The notes: generated by a model not told the origin, from the sequence alone. A stretch of DNA of 43,510 bases from Polaromonas jejuensis NBRC 106434 (GCF_001598235.1 NZ_BCYO01000030.1:1-43510), one strand, 5' to 3'. Shown: positions 18,193-27,117, counted from the stretch's first letter. A program made the numbers and translations.

Positions 18193-19794
18193 ATGAGGCA
18201 TCCATCCATCTGCAGCACCACAATTCTCTCGCTTTCCCTCGCAACGGCAACCACTGCCTGGGGCGAATCGCATGCGCATGGCAAGCCGCCAGAGCAACTG
18301 GGCGAGGTGTCGTTCCCGACATCGTGCCAGCCTGCCGTGCAGCCGAAATTCGCGCGCGCGGTCGCGCTGTTGCATTCGTTCTGGTTCTCCGAAGGCGAAA
18401 AGGCATTTCGCGATGTGCTGGCGCAGGATCCCGAATGCGCGATTGCAAATTGGGGCATCGCCGCCATCTTGATAGGCAACACCTTCGGTGGCAACGCCAC
18501 GCCCGAAGAGGCGAGAAGGGCGCAGGAGGCGATTGATCGCGGCCGCGCCACCGGAGCCAAGACCGAGCGCGAACGCATGTACATCGAGGCGGTGGCGCAA
18601 TACTGGCAAAACTTCGGCGACCGGCCGCCTGGAGCCCGCTTGAAGTCCCTCTCCAACGCATTTGAGGACCTGGCGAAGCGCTACCCGCAGGACGACGAAG
18701 CGCAGATTTTCTCCGCCATCTACCTCGCTGCGACGCAGGCGCCAACCGACAAAACTTTTTCGGGGACGCTGAAGGCCGCTGCCATTCTGGAGCCGCAGTT
18801 CGCCAAACACCCCAACCATCCGGGCGTGGCGCACTATCTCATCCACAGCTACGACTTTCCGCCAATCGCGGCAAAGGGGCTGACCGCGGCGCGCCGCTAT
18901 GCCGAAATCGCGCCCTCCGCGCCGCATGCGCTGCACATGCCCTCGCACATTTTCACCCGTGTCGGGGCTTGGCAGGATTCGATCGCTTCCAACCGCCGCT
19001 CCGCCGACACTGCCAAGGCCGACAAGTCATCCAACGATTGGTTGCATGCGCTGGATTACATGACCTACGCCTACCTGCAGCTGGCGCGTGACCGGGACGC
19101 GGCCCTCGCCATCGATGAAGCCCGAAGCGTGACTGACCTCAATCCCGCACTGACGGCCACCAGCTACGCCTTGGCGGCAATGCCGGCACGCTACGCCGTC
19201 GAGCGCGGCATGTGGAAGGACGCCGCGCTGCTGGAGCCGCGCAAGAGCCGTTTCGCGTTCACCGAGGCCATCACCTGGTTTGCAAAGTCGCTGGGTGCGG
19301 CGCGCAGCGGTGACCTGGCCCTGGCGGAACAAGGCGCCAAGGAGCTGGGTGACATCGCCGAAGCGCTCAAGGGCGCCGGGAACGCGTACTGGGCGACCGA
19401 GGTAACCGTGCAGCATCAGGCGGCGCTGGCCTGGATTGCCTATGCCCGGGGTAATCGCGACGCCGCGCTGGCGCAGATGCGTGCCGCCGCCGACATGGAG
19501 GACTCGAGCGAAAAAAGCACGGTATCGCCCGGGCGCCTTATTCCCGCACGTGAACTGCTCGGAGACATGCTGGTGCAAAGCGGTCAGCCGGCCGAGGCGC
19601 TGGCGGAATACGAACGTTCGCAGGTGCGCGACCCCAACCGGCTACGTAGCCTGTACGGCGCGGGGCTCGCTGCCGCGCAGACCGGCAACCGCGAGAAGGC
19701 CAGGTATTTCTACGCCCGCGTCGTGCTGCTCAGCGGCAGCTCCAATTCCCGCCCCGAACTCAAGCAGGTCCGCAACTACCTCGCAAGCAACTGA
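18193..19794 (+). CDS. Exported tetratricopeptide-repeat protein
   Basis: This 533-residue protein starts with a cleavable signal peptide (about residues 1-23, ending near AWGESHAHG) and is otherwise helical with TPR-like units. One set covers FARAVALLHSFWFSEGEKAFRDVLAQDPECAIANWGIA and another covers GDMLVQSGQPAEALAEYERSQVRDPNRLRSLYGAGLAA near the C terminus. It also contains HPGVAHYLIHSYDFPPIA and HALHMPSHIFTRVGAW, blocks shared by a conserved family of exported TPR proteins. GGAGGAG just upstream fixes the ATG at 18193. It probably scaffolds protein contacts in the periplasm. The neighbours give no function. Confidence 0.8.
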   Translation: MRHPSICSTTILSLSLATATTAWGESHAHGKPPEQLGEVSFPTSCQPAVQPKFARAVALLHSFWFSEGEKAFRDVLAQDPECAIANWGIAAILIGNTFGGNATPEEARRAQEAIDRGRATGAKTERERMYIEAVAQYWQNFGDRPPGARLKSLSNAFEDLAKRYPQDDEAQIFSAIYLAATQAPTDKTFSGTLKAAAILEPQFAKHPNHPGVAHYLIHSYDFPPIAAKGLTAARRYAEIAPSAPHALHMPSHIFTRVGAWQDSIASNRRSADTAKADKSSNDWLHALDYMTYAYLQLARDRDAALAIDEARSVTDLNPALTATSYALAAMPARYAVERGMWKDAALLEPRKSRFAFTEAITWFAKSLGAARSGDLALAEQGAKELGDIAEALKGAGNAYWATEVTVQHQAALAWIAYARGNRDAALAQMRAAADMEDSSEKSTVSPGRLIPARELLGDMLVQSGQPAEALAEYERSQVRDPNRLRSLYGAGLAAAQTGNREKARYFYARVVLLSGSSNSRPELKQVRNYLASN

Positions 19795-20020
19795 CAATCA
19801 CGGAGTTCAGCGACTGGCAGGGATTCCCGGGCGGTTGCATCATGGAATCAAGCTGCTGATGTCAATGTCGGTATGGAGCGAGCATTTCGGATAGCCCTAT
19901 GTCGGCAGTCAGTCTAAAAGCGACTTTCACAGTTGTGGTCAACGCCTGTCAGCGCACTACTCAAAATGGCAAGTTGATTCCGGCACGGGTGGTCAGTTTG
20001 TCCGGAATACGCATCCAATT
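19795..20020. other. Short gap with repeat fragment
   Basis: No gene is visible here. The sequence GGCAGTCAGTCT at 19904-19915 repeats one at 10990, which suggests shared degenerate intergenic material. The right end runs into the exonuclease III remnant. Confidence 0.4.
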
Positions 20021-20119
20021 GACCTCTCCCTCGCGGCCGAACGTGCCAAGGCCGCCAGCGTGTACAAGGAGCAGCGGTTCTCGGACCACGCGCCGCTGAC
20101 CATCGAATACGAGATTTAG
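20021..20119 (+). pseudogene. C-terminal remnant of exonuclease III (xthA-type)
   Basis: The last 30 or so codons read LSLAAERAKAASVYKEQRFSDHAPLTIEYEI and end at TAG 20117-20119. SDHAP-L-T is the conserved C-terminal motif of the exonuclease III / AP endonuclease family, and its histidine is catalytic. Everything upstream is missing, so the fragment cannot encode an enzyme. It is a second housekeeping scar in this region, besides the glmS piece. Confidence 0.8.
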
Positions 20120-20160
20120 GCTGGTTTTCGCAGAACCGGCAGTTGCCCACAGGCTGACCC

Positions 20161-21546
20161 TCAGGCGGCAGCGGCAATCCGTTCCATGACGGCCTCTCTG
20201 AAAGACGCCAGCAGTGCTGCCGCCGGCTGAGAGCCTTCTGCATGCAGCAAGGCCTCGCCGCTGGACCTTGCCAAAGATACCGCACCGTGCGCCATGCAGT
20301 CTGTCCATTTACGAAGAAGGTCAGCATCGGTCAATGGGTCTTGGGATGATCCGGGGGCCCAATCCACGCACACCATCTCTTCCCAGCCCGCGCCTGAAAC
20401 ACGGACGTACACAGGCGCTGTTTCCAGGCCATCGTGAGATTCTGCACGTTCTTCGACCGAGACTTTGTTCATCTGTGCATGGATGCGGGGGCGCTGCACC
20501 GCTTCGTCCGAAAAGGAGGCTAGGTTGATACCGCCGTCCACCCACGCTGACGCAGCGCAATAAGGCGCGCTGAACTTTCCTTCCAGACCGGTGTGCGGCC
20601 AGGGGTGCTTCAGCGGAGCTGTGCCACCCTTGGGAAATTCGATATGGATGTTCACCGGCGAGTCGTCCAAAGTGGGGACATGCTTAGCCCGGATCTTTTT
20701 GAGGCCTGCGATCATGCGGTGCGTCAGGTAGCAACTGGGGAAACGCTTGATCTCAAATCCGGGTGACAGCAGGGCCCATGTGTTGCCAGCCTTCCAGGGC
20801 AGCGGCGGCAATGCGGCAGCACCTGAGAACGAGCGCACGAATCCTGCTGGCTTCAAGCTGTCTTCACTGGCCGTTGCACCTGCCTGGGCGAGAAGCACCG
20901 CGCGCACTGCCGATGAAGCGGCGAAACCAACATGCAACGGCTTGGTATCGGTGCCGAAGTTCGCCCGAAGGCCTGCGGCTGCGCTGGCCGCGATGGACAG
21001 TGCGGTGCGCGCCTGCTTCTCGGGCAATTGCAGCAGGTGCGCGCAGGCGGCGGCCGCGCCTATCACGCCAAGCGTGCTGGTAGCATGAAAGCCAAGCTCG
21101 TAGTGCCCGAATCCCATCCACTGGCCAAGGCGAAGCGCGGTCTCGGTACCAACGACATGCGCCGCCAGCAGGTCCTGCAGCAAAGGAGCGCATTGCGTGT
21201 TCTCCGGCGTCGGCAGGATGGCAAGCAAGGCAGAAACAACCGGTGCGCTGGGATGGCAAGTGGCCAGCATGCACACGTCGTCGTAATCCAGCGCGTGCGA
21301 TGCCGTGCCCCACACCAGGGCCTCATCCACCGGCCCCATGCTAGCGCCCGCACATGTCTTCAGCGCTGCGGCAGTGCATCGCTCCCCGGCCCCGCCAGCA
21401 ATGCAGGCCAGCGTGTCGAACCAGACCCGGTGCGCATTTTCGAGCACAACTGCGGGAATGGTGCGGGCATCGTTTTGATAGGCGCTGGCCCAAACGCCGA
21501 GAAAGTCGTCTCGCACCGCGCTGACGGCTTTTACCGAAGCGTCCAT
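20161..21546 (-). CDS. MmgE/PrpD family protein
   Basis: This 461-residue protein belongs to the MmgE/PrpD family, which includes 2-methylcitrate dehydratase, cis-aconitate decarboxylase and iminodisuccinate epimerase. Visible signatures are ASHALDYDDVCMLATCHPSAPVV, ELGFHATSTLGVIGAAAACAHLL and GTDTKPLHVGFAA. ALDYDDV and H-S-T-x-T/S-GVIGAAAA-type blocks are typical of the family's helical active-site domain. It is the last gene of a leftward operon and overlaps the upstream hydratase by 16 bp. Its companions act on CoA thioesters, while known PrpD enzymes act on free acids, so its exact reaction here cannot be assigned. Confidence 0.9.
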   Translation of the reverse strand: MDASVKAVSAVRDDFLGVWASAYQNDARTIPAVVLENAHRVWFDTLACIAGGAGERCTAAALKTCAGASMGPVDEALVWGTASHALDYDDVCMLATCHPSAPVVSALLAILPTPENTQCAPLLQDLLAAHVVGTETALRLGQWMGFGHYELGFHATSTLGVIGAAAACAHLLQLPEKQARTALSIAASAAAGLRANFGTDTKPLHVGFAASSAVRAVLLAQAGATASEDSLKPAGFVRSFSGAAALPPLPWKAGNTWALLSPGFEIKRFPSCYLTHRMIAGLKKIRAKHVPTLDDSPVNIHIEFPKGGTAPLKHPWPHTGLEGKFSAPYCAASAWVDGGINLASFSDEAVQRPRIHAQMNKVSVEERAESHDGLETAPVYVRVSGAGWEEMVCVDWAPGSSQDPLTDADLLRKWTDCMAHGAVSLARSSGEALLHAEGSQPAAALLASFREAVMERIAAAA

Positions 21547-22313
21547 CGTGGGGTCCTTTTTTCGTTGAATGCGCGGATACCTTCAAGACGGTCTTCCGTG
21601 CGCACCAGAAGGTTGTGGAAGGCAAGATCGAGCGCATAGCCCGCGCGGAAGTCGGTATCGGCCCCCTGCTGCAGGGCGACCTTGGCGCTGCGCACAGCCA
21701 GCGGCGCGGCAATGACGATGTCCGTGGCAATGGCAAGCGCCCGGCCTAGATGCTCACCCTGCGGCACCATCTCATTGAGAATGCCCCAATCCATGGCCGT
21801 TGCGGCGTTGACCCGCATGCCGGAATACAGCATCTGCTTGGCCTTGCGCACGCCAATGGCGCGCGTCAGGTTCTGCAGGCCACCGCCGCCGGGCAGGAAT
21901 CCGCGCTTGACCTCGGGCAAGGAAAAGTCGCAAGTGCTGTCGCCGATGATGAAGTCACACATCAGCGACATCTCCAGGCCACCACCGTGGGCGATGCCAT
22001 GCACGGCCGCAATCACCGGGCGCGGAAAGTCGCGGATGGCGAGCAGCACATCCTCGATTAGCTGGTGCTGGGCCGCCCAATCCTGATCGCTCATGCCGTT
22101 GCGTTCCTTGAGATCCCCGCCAGCGGAGAAAGCGCGTGGACCTGCGCCGGTGAATACGAGGCAACGCAGTTCATTGTCGAAAGCCAGCTCACGCAGGAGT
22201 TCCCACAGCTCACGCCACATGGCGGTGTTGAAGGCATTGAGGACTTCGGGTCGGTTCAGTGTGATCACCGTCACGCCCAGATCCCGGTTTCTATCAACGA
22301 TCAATGTGCTCAT
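21531..22313 (-). CDS. Enoyl-CoA hydratase/isomerase family protein (gntR operon)
   Basis: This 260-residue crotonase-fold enzyme has both glutamates expected of a hydratase: one in GGGLEMSLMCDF and one in LPEVKRGFLPGGGGLQNL. The oxyanion-hole strand is FSAGGDLKERNG near residue 65. It would add water to the unsaturated acyl-CoA made by the acyl-CoA dehydrogenase encoded 21 nt upstream. It overlaps the MmgE/PrpD gene by 16 bp, which implies coupled translation. It is only distantly similar to the hydratase at 7778, so it is not a recent duplicate. Confidence 0.9.
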   Translation of the reverse strand: MSTLIVDRNRDLGVTVITLNRPEVLNAFNTAMWRELWELLRELAFDNELRCLVFTGAGPRAFSAGGDLKERNGMSDQDWAAQHQLIEDVLLAIRDFPRPVIAAVHGIAHGGGLEMSLMCDFIIGDSTCDFSLPEVKRGFLPGGGGLQNLTRAIGVRKAKQMLYSGMRVNAATAMDWGILNEMVPQGEHLGRALAIATDIVIAAPLAVRSAKVALQQGADTDFRAGYALDLAFHNLLVRTEDRLEGIRAFNEKRTPRWTLR

Positions 22314-22334
22314 TTACAGACTCCTTTGGATGGC

Positions 22335-23495
22335 TCAATAAGAGCGCGGCATTTGCAGCAGGTGCTGCGCCACATAGGCCAGAACGAGGTTATTGGAGAT
22401 CGGCGCGGTACGGAACAGGCGCGTCTCTTTCCACTTGCGCTCGATGTCATATTCGGTGGCCACGCCGTAGCCACCATAGGTTGTCATGGCAGCTTCAGCG
22501 GCCTCCCAGGACGCTTCCGAGCACAGATACTTGGCCATGTTGGCCTCACCGCCACACGGCAGGCCCTGATCGAACAGCGTGGCGGCCTGGTTGCGCATGA
22601 GCTCTGCGGCACACAGGTTCATGTGTGCCTTGGCGATGGGAAAGGCCACGCCCTGGTTGGCGCCAATGGGCTTGTCAAACACCACGCGGCTTGTAGCGTA
22701 GTTGCGCGCGCGCTCCACAAACCACTTGCCGTCGCCCACGCATTCGCTGGACACCAGCAGGCGCTCGGCATTGAGCGAGGACAGCAGGTACTTGAAGCCC
22801 TCTCCCTCCTCACCGACGCGCCATTCGTCCGCCACCTCGAGGTTGTCGATGAACACCTCGTTGGTGTGATGGTTGAGCATGGTGTCTATGGTGCGCGGCT
22901 GCAGCGCCTTGCCGGCCTTGGCGATGTCCACCAGGAACAGACTCAGCCCTTCTGTCTTGCGCTTGACCTCTTCATACGGCGTGGTGCGTGCCAGCAGCAG
23001 GTACATGTCCGACTGGCGGAAGCGCGAGGTCCAGATCTTTTGGCCGTTGATCACATAGCCGCCGTTGACCTTCTTGGCGAAGGTCTTGATCCGCAAGGTG
23101 TTGGAGCCGGCATCCGGCTCGGTCACGCCAAAAGCCTGCAGGCGCAGATCACCGTTGGCAATGCGGGGCAGCACCGCCTGCTTCTGGAAATCGCTGCCAT
23201 GCTGCAGCACGCTGGCCATGGTGTACATCTGCGCGTGGCAGGCAGCGCCATTGCCCCCCTGGCGATTCATTTCCTCCAGGATCACGCAGGCGTCGAGCAA
23301 GCCCAGGCCTGAGCCGCCGTACTGCTCAGGGATCAGGGCGGCCAACCAGCCGGCCTCCGTCATCGCCTTCACAAAGGCGTCGGGGTAGACCTTGTGCGCA
23401 TCGCACTCGCGCCAGTAGGCATCGCCAAAGCGGCTGGCAAGCTCACTAACCGCAGTGCGGATTTCTTGCTGTGTGTCTGAATAAGAAAAAAGCAT
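22335..23495 (-). CDS. Acyl-CoA dehydrogenase, isovaleryl-type catalytic position
   Basis: This 386-residue FAD enzyme would introduce a double bond into an acyl-CoA. The FAD and substrate motifs are present: FGVTEPDAGSNTLRIKTFA (about 122-140), GGYVINGQKIWTS and TTYGGYGVATEYDIERKWKETR near the C terminus. The usual C-terminal catalytic glutamate region (YEGT) is replaced by RTAPISNN. A glutamate is instead found in LNAERLL at about residue 244, matching the position used by isovaleryl-CoA dehydrogenase. This suggests a branched or unusual substrate. It lies between the CoA-transferase (23 nt gap) and the hydratase (21 nt gap). Confidence 0.9.
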   Translation of the reverse strand: MLFSYSDTQQEIRTAVSELASRFGDAYWRECDAHKVYPDAFVKAMTEAGWLAALIPEQYGGSGLGLLDACVILEEMNRQGGNGAACHAQMYTMASVLQHGSDFQKQAVLPRIANGDLRLQAFGVTEPDAGSNTLRIKTFAKKVNGGYVINGQKIWTSRFRQSDMYLLLARTTPYEEVKRKTEGLSLFLVDIAKAGKALQPRTIDTMLNHHTNEVFIDNLEVADEWRVGEEGEGFKYLLSSLNAERLLVSSECVGDGKWFVERARNYATSRVVFDKPIGANQGVAFPIAKAHMNLCAAELMRNQAATLFDQGLPCGGEANMAKYLCSEASWEAAEAAMTTYGGYGVATEYDIERKWKETRLFRTAPISNNLVLAYVAQHLLQMPRSY

Positions 23496-23518
23496 AAAAC
23501 CCTCTGTCTCAAAAAAAT

Positions 23519-24721
23519 TTATACCTGCGCCTGAATCACACCGCTGACAACCAACTGATCGATCCGCGTATCGCTCAGCCCCATGGACTGCAGGATTTGC
23601 CGGCTGTCCTGTCCCACACCCGCGCTCAGCCCCGGTGCGAACTCACGCACGCCGTTGAAACGGATGGGCAGCCCGACCGCACACACGTCCTGCGGCGCGG
23701 AGCTCTGGATCGACAACGTGTTGCATAGCCCCGCGACCTGCACCTGCTCGTCGTTCACTACCTGCGCCAGGTCATGCACGGCACTGACCGGCACACCGGC
23801 CGCGCGCAGGCGGCGCACCATCTCAACGGATGCAAGGGTCCGCGTCGTGGCTTCGAGCGTGTTGTGGACCAGATCCCGGTGCTGGACGCGCTGCGAGTTC
23901 TTGGAAAAGCGTTCGTCCTCCGCCAGTGCGGTCAGTTCGAGCGCCTTGAGCAGTTTGAGGAACAGCCGGTCATTGCCGCAACCGATGAAGACATGCGAGT
24001 CCGCACTCTCAAACACTTCATACGGCGCCAGCATGGCCGTGGCCGAGCCCATTCGGCGGGGCAGCTTGCCCGAGGCGCTGTAGTTGGCGATGGGGTTGGT
24101 CATCCAGCCCACGCCGGTTTCCAGCAGCGAGGTGTCGATGCGGCAACCGTCGCCCGTCGTCTGGCGCTGCGCCACGGCAGCCACGATGCCCAGCGCAGAC
24201 CATAGTCCGGTGCCCATGTCCACCATGGAAACCCCCACGCGCGCAGGTGGAAGGCCGTCGTGGCCGTTAACGGACATGATGCCCACATAGGCCTGGATCA
24301 GCGGGTCATAGCCCGGCAGCGAAGCCAAAGGGCCAGTATTGCCATAGGCGCTGATGGCGCAGTAAATCAGTCCAGGACGGCCGGGGCGCAGGTCGTCATA
24401 GCCCAGACGGCGCTGCTCGGCGCTGCCGGGCTTGAGCGAGTGGATCACGATGTCGCCATCGCGCACCAGCGAACGCAGCACGTCCTGGCCATCGGCACTG
24501 TCGAGGTCGATCGCCAGGCTTTTCTTGCCCCGGTTGAGCGTAGCGTAGGTGGGCGACATGGCGTCGCCGATGGCAGGAGTCCAGTGGCGCGTGTCGTCGC
24601 CGCTGCCCGGACGTTCGATCTTGATGACCTCTGCCCCCAGGTCTGCCAGCACCTGCGTGCAGTACGGTCCGGCCACGTTTTGGGTGAGGTCGATCACCCG
24701 CTGCCCCAACAGAGGTTTCAT
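23519..24721 (-). CDS. CaiB/BaiF family III CoA-transferase
   Basis: This 400-residue family III enzyme transfers CoA from a donor thioester to a carboxylic acid. The N terminus reads GQRVIDLTQNVAGPYCTQVLADLGAEVIKIERP, the usual CoA-binding Rossmann-like region. PGYDPLIQAYVGIMS precedes VSMVDMGTG, in which Asp168 matches the catalytic aspartate of formyl-CoA transferase. It is the first enzyme of the gntR operon, 18 nt after the regulator gene, and so probably activates the acid brought in by the divergent TctC transporter component. Confidence 0.92.
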   Translation of the reverse strand: MKPLLGQRVIDLTQNVAGPYCTQVLADLGAEVIKIERPGSGDDTRHWTPAIGDAMSPTYATLNRGKKSLAIDLDSADGQDVLRSLVRDGDIVIHSLKPGSAEQRRLGYDDLRPGRPGLIYCAISAYGNTGPLASLPGYDPLIQAYVGIMSVNGHDGLPPARVGVSMVDMGTGLWSALGIVAAVAQRQTTGDGCRIDTSLLETGVGWMTNPIANYSASGKLPRRMGSATAMLAPYEVFESADSHVFIGCGNDRLFLKLLKALELTALAEDERFSKNSQRVQHRDLVHNTLEATTRTLASVEMVRRLRAAGVPVSAVHDLAQVVNDEQVQVAGLCNTLSIQSSAPQDVCAVGLPIRFNGVREFAPGLSAGVGQDSRQILQSMGLSDTRIDQLVVSGVIQAQV

Positions 24722-24739
24722 GTGCGTCCTTGTGACTTG

Positions 24740-25516
24740 TTAATAAGTGTGCGTAGCGCCCGCCGAACCCTTGACGTGGCGCAGGGTCATTGCGTATTGG
24801 AATCGCCCTTGCGGGTGCAGGGAGTCCGACATTTCGAGCAGTGCTTTGTTGGTTGCGAAGTACCAGCGCTGGATGCGCAGCAGCGGTTCGCGCACATCGC
24901 ATTGCAGCAGTTTGGCCTGCGCCGCATCCGCCACGCCGACGCCAATCACCTGGCGTACTTCGCCTACCATCTGCTTGTTGGTCTTCTGAACTTCTAGAAA
25001 CACGGGCAGGCCACTGCGACGCGAGGCCTGAATGGCTTTCTTGCTCGCCGCCGGCACCCATACCGATGACAGTCCCATCGGCGCCTGCTGCCCCGCGGCG
25101 GCTCTGAGCGTGACGGCATGGCACCACGCAGCCCCCACCTCCGCTCCCACGACTTGCGCCTGCGCTTCGTCCAGCAAAACGTCTTCCACGCTCACGAGCT
25201 GCACCGAGGTATTGCGGGCGTAATAGGCCAACTCAGAGATGCTCTCCAGCGACTGCGAATAGCCCGGCGTTGCCTTGGCGCACACTACCCGACTGCCCAC
25301 GCCCTGCGTGCTCACGACCATGCCGACCGCCTGCAGGTCTGCCAGCGCAGCGCGCACCGTGTGCCGACTCACGCCATACAGGTCCATCAACGCCATCTCG
25401 GGCGGCAGCGATTCATGGACGGCCCAGCGCCCTGCCTCGATTTCACGCATCAGCTGCGCGGCGACTTGGCTGCGCTTGGTGGATGGGCGGGACGGCAAAA
25501 GGGAGTGATCAGACAT
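24740..25516 (-). CDS. GntR family regulator, HutC-like with UTRA domain
   Basis: This 258-residue regulator has a winged helix-turn-helix at about residues 14-80 (RSQVAAQLMREIEAGRWAVHESLPPEMALMDLYGVSRHTVRAALADLQAVG, in pieces) and a UTRA ligand domain from about 95 to the end, with LLRIQRWYFATNKALLEMSDSLHP. I use the ATG at 25516, because the longer open frame upstream would add 52 residues with no homology that also cover the operators. It is the first gene of the operon it presumably controls, and is divergent from the TctC gene. Its ligand is probably the acid or its CoA ester. Confidence 0.9.
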   Translation of the reverse strand: MSDHSLLPSRPSTKRSQVAAQLMREIEAGRWAVHESLPPEMALMDLYGVSRHTVRAALADLQAVGMVVSTQGVGSRVVCAKATPGYSQSLESISELAYYARNTSVQLVSVEDVLLDEAQAQVVGAEVGAAWCHAVTLRAAAGQQAPMGLSSVWVPAASKKAIQASRRSGLPVFLEVQKTNKQMVGEVRQVIGVGVADAAQAKLLQCDVREPLLRIQRWYFATNKALLEMSDSLHPQGRFQYAMTLRHVKGSAGATHTY

Positions 25517-25530
25517 GGATTCAGGGCTCA

Positions 25531-25546
25531 ACTTGTACGAACAAGT
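25531..25546. promoter_or_regulatory. Predicted GntR operator near the regulator start
   Basis: ACTTGTACGAACAAGT is a dyad with 6-bp arms (ACTTGT/ACAAGT) and a 4-bp centre, only 15 bp upstream of the gntR-like start codon. The same half-sites recur at 25587-25612. Its position suggests autoregulation. Binding by the neighbouring GntR protein is inferred. Confidence 0.6.
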
Positions 25547-25575
25547 TTGCGCGATCAGTAGTCCTGGCCCGCCAT

Positions 25576-25623
25576 GGATTACCCCTACTTGTCCGAACAA
25601 TTCCAGACAAGTCAGGGTAATCC
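25576..25623. promoter_or_regulatory. Long inverted repeat, likely GntR operator in the divergent gap
   Basis: Two 18-nt arms (25576-25593 and 25606-25623) are inverted copies with two mismatches and a 12-nt centre. They hold ACTTGT and ACAAGT half-sites, the same as at 25531-25546. A third dyad, ACTTGT-CCGA-ACAATT (25587-25602), overlaps the first arm. The site lies between the gntR-like gene and the TctC gene, so it could control both directions. Confidence 0.6.
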
Positions 25624-25755
25624 ACCGGCAGCAGCATGTGTCGCGTCCCCATACTTCCAACCAAGGAGCCATGCGCGACGAGGTGGAATCAGGCTCTGTG
25701 AAGATCTGCCACCGATCATTGGCCGCACCCGATCACTGACAGCAAGGAGACAAAT

Positions 25756-26760
25756 ATGCCCATCTCGTACACCCCCAACCGCCGACAGGCCATCCTGATG
25801 GGCGTCGGAAGTGCGCTATCGACAGCAGTTCCCGCATGGGCCAACAACACCGGCGCGTGGCCCACCAAGCCGATCCGCATCATTGCGGGGCAAGCCCCCG
25901 GCTCTTCCAACGACGCCACGGCGCGCGCGCTGGCTGACTACTTCTCGCAAAAACTCGGCGTGGCCGTAGTGGTGGAAAACAAGCCCGGCGCCATCGGCAT
26001 GATCGCGGCAGAAACCGTGGCCCGCGCCGCGCCAGACGGCTATACGCTGCTGATGTCGCTGCACAGCCAGCTCGCACAGATGCCCGCGCTGCTCAAGAAA
26101 ATGCCGCTGGACCCGGACAAGGACTTGCTGCCAATCGCAGCCATGGGTGTCGGCCCCGTCACCGCCGTCGTGCACAAGGATTTTCCGGCCCAGACGATGG
26201 CCGACGTAATCGCCTATTCCAAGAAAAAACCTGTCAATGTGGGCAACTACTCCATCGGATCGGGCTGGCAGCTGATGCTCGCGCGCCTGGCCAAGGACAC
26301 GGGCGGGCAGTTCAACGTTGTGAACTACAAGGGCACCGGCGCCATGCTGATCGATCTGTACGCGGGCACCATCGACATGGGCGCCGGATCATTGGCCGGG
26401 CTGGGCGGTGCCATTGATAAGGGCGTGGTCAAGCCTGTGGCCGTGGTGATCGGCGAACGCTCCCGCAAGCTTCCCGGCATTCCGACCTGGGTGGACGCCG
26501 GCTTCAAAGGCCCGGCGTACGAGGACCTGGCGGAATGCAACATGCTGTTTGCCCCCGCAGGCACCCCGCCGGCGCTGGTGAAGCGACTGGCGGAACTCGT
26601 GCAAAGCTCCGTCCAGGAGTCGCCCCGCGTCAAGGCCGTGCGCGACACGCTTTACGCAGAAGACCGCCCACTGACTGGCGACGCCTTAAAGCAGTTCATT
26701 GCCCGCACCTGGCCGACCTACCGCTCACTAACCAAGGAGCTGGGCATCGCTGTGGAATAA
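25756..26760 (+). CDS. TctC/Bug family periplasmic solute-binding protein
   Basis: This 334-residue binding protein belongs to the tripartite tricarboxylate transporter (TctC or Bug) family. The signal contains a twin-arginine-like NRRQAILMG followed by a hydrophobic stretch and a site near AWA, so export may be Tat-dependent. The mature part opens with WPTKPIRIIAGQAPGSSNDATARALADYFSQKLGVAVVVENKPGA and continues with AAPDGYTLLM, the family signature. AAGGAG precedes the start. No TctA or TctB gene lies in the window, as is common in Burkholderiales where such genes are often solitary. It probably binds the carboxylate metabolised by the divergent operon. Confidence 0.93.
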   Translation: MPISYTPNRRQAILMGVGSALSTAVPAWANNTGAWPTKPIRIIAGQAPGSSNDATARALADYFSQKLGVAVVVENKPGAIGMIAAETVARAAPDGYTLLMSLHSQLAQMPALLKKMPLDPDKDLLPIAAMGVGPVTAVVHKDFPAQTMADVIAYSKKKPVNVGNYSIGSGWQLMLARLAKDTGGQFNVVNYKGTGAMLIDLYAGTIDMGAGSLAGLGGAIDKGVVKPVAVVIGERSRKLPGIPTWVDAGFKGPAYEDLAECNMLFAPAGTPPALVKRLAELVQSSVQESPRVKAVRDTLYAEDRPLTGDALKQFIARTWPTYRSLTKELGIAVE

Positions 26761-27117
26761 AGGGTCGCGGTAGGGGCGGAGGTTACATCACCCTGCCAAT
26801 CCGGTAACAGGGACTTCCCGCAATCATCAATGAAGTCAAAGAGCTGCAAGTTTTCAGAGCCGACAAAAAAAACCATTTGCTGGAGGCTTTTCTGGAGTAA
26901 TGAAATAAGCCAAATTTTTTTGTCGCATGCCCACGCTTCTATTTCGACCAAAGCACCTCATGACAATTCTGCGTTGGGAATGGGTTCAGGAATTGGCTCA
27001 TATCTTGACCATCGAGTACGACATGAGCCTGTGAGGCTTCTGTTTTGGGGCCACGAACTGGCGTTACCGGCCCTTTGCGGTCACTGATGATTGGGATTCG
27101 AACGACGGGACTGCAGC
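26761..27117. other. Gene-free interval left of IS1182 copy A
   Basis: About 360 bp hold no supported gene. Base composition falls, with runs of A and T near 26865-26925. The stretch ends in CTGCAGC directly at the insertion sequence boundary. A T-loop-like string near 27095 does not fold as a tRNA. Confidence 0.5.

Noticed and set aside
22065..23312. 415-codon rightward open frame opposite the acyl-CoA dehydrogenase and hydratase genes
   Set aside because: Antisense shadow across two real genes, with histidine- and glycine-rich non-family sequence.
27090..27110. TTCGAATCCC-like T-loop string on the minus strand beside IS1182 copy A
   Set aside because: The adjacent bases do not pair as a T stem and no acceptor, D or anticodon arm can be drawn, so it is not a tRNA or a convincing tRNA fragment.
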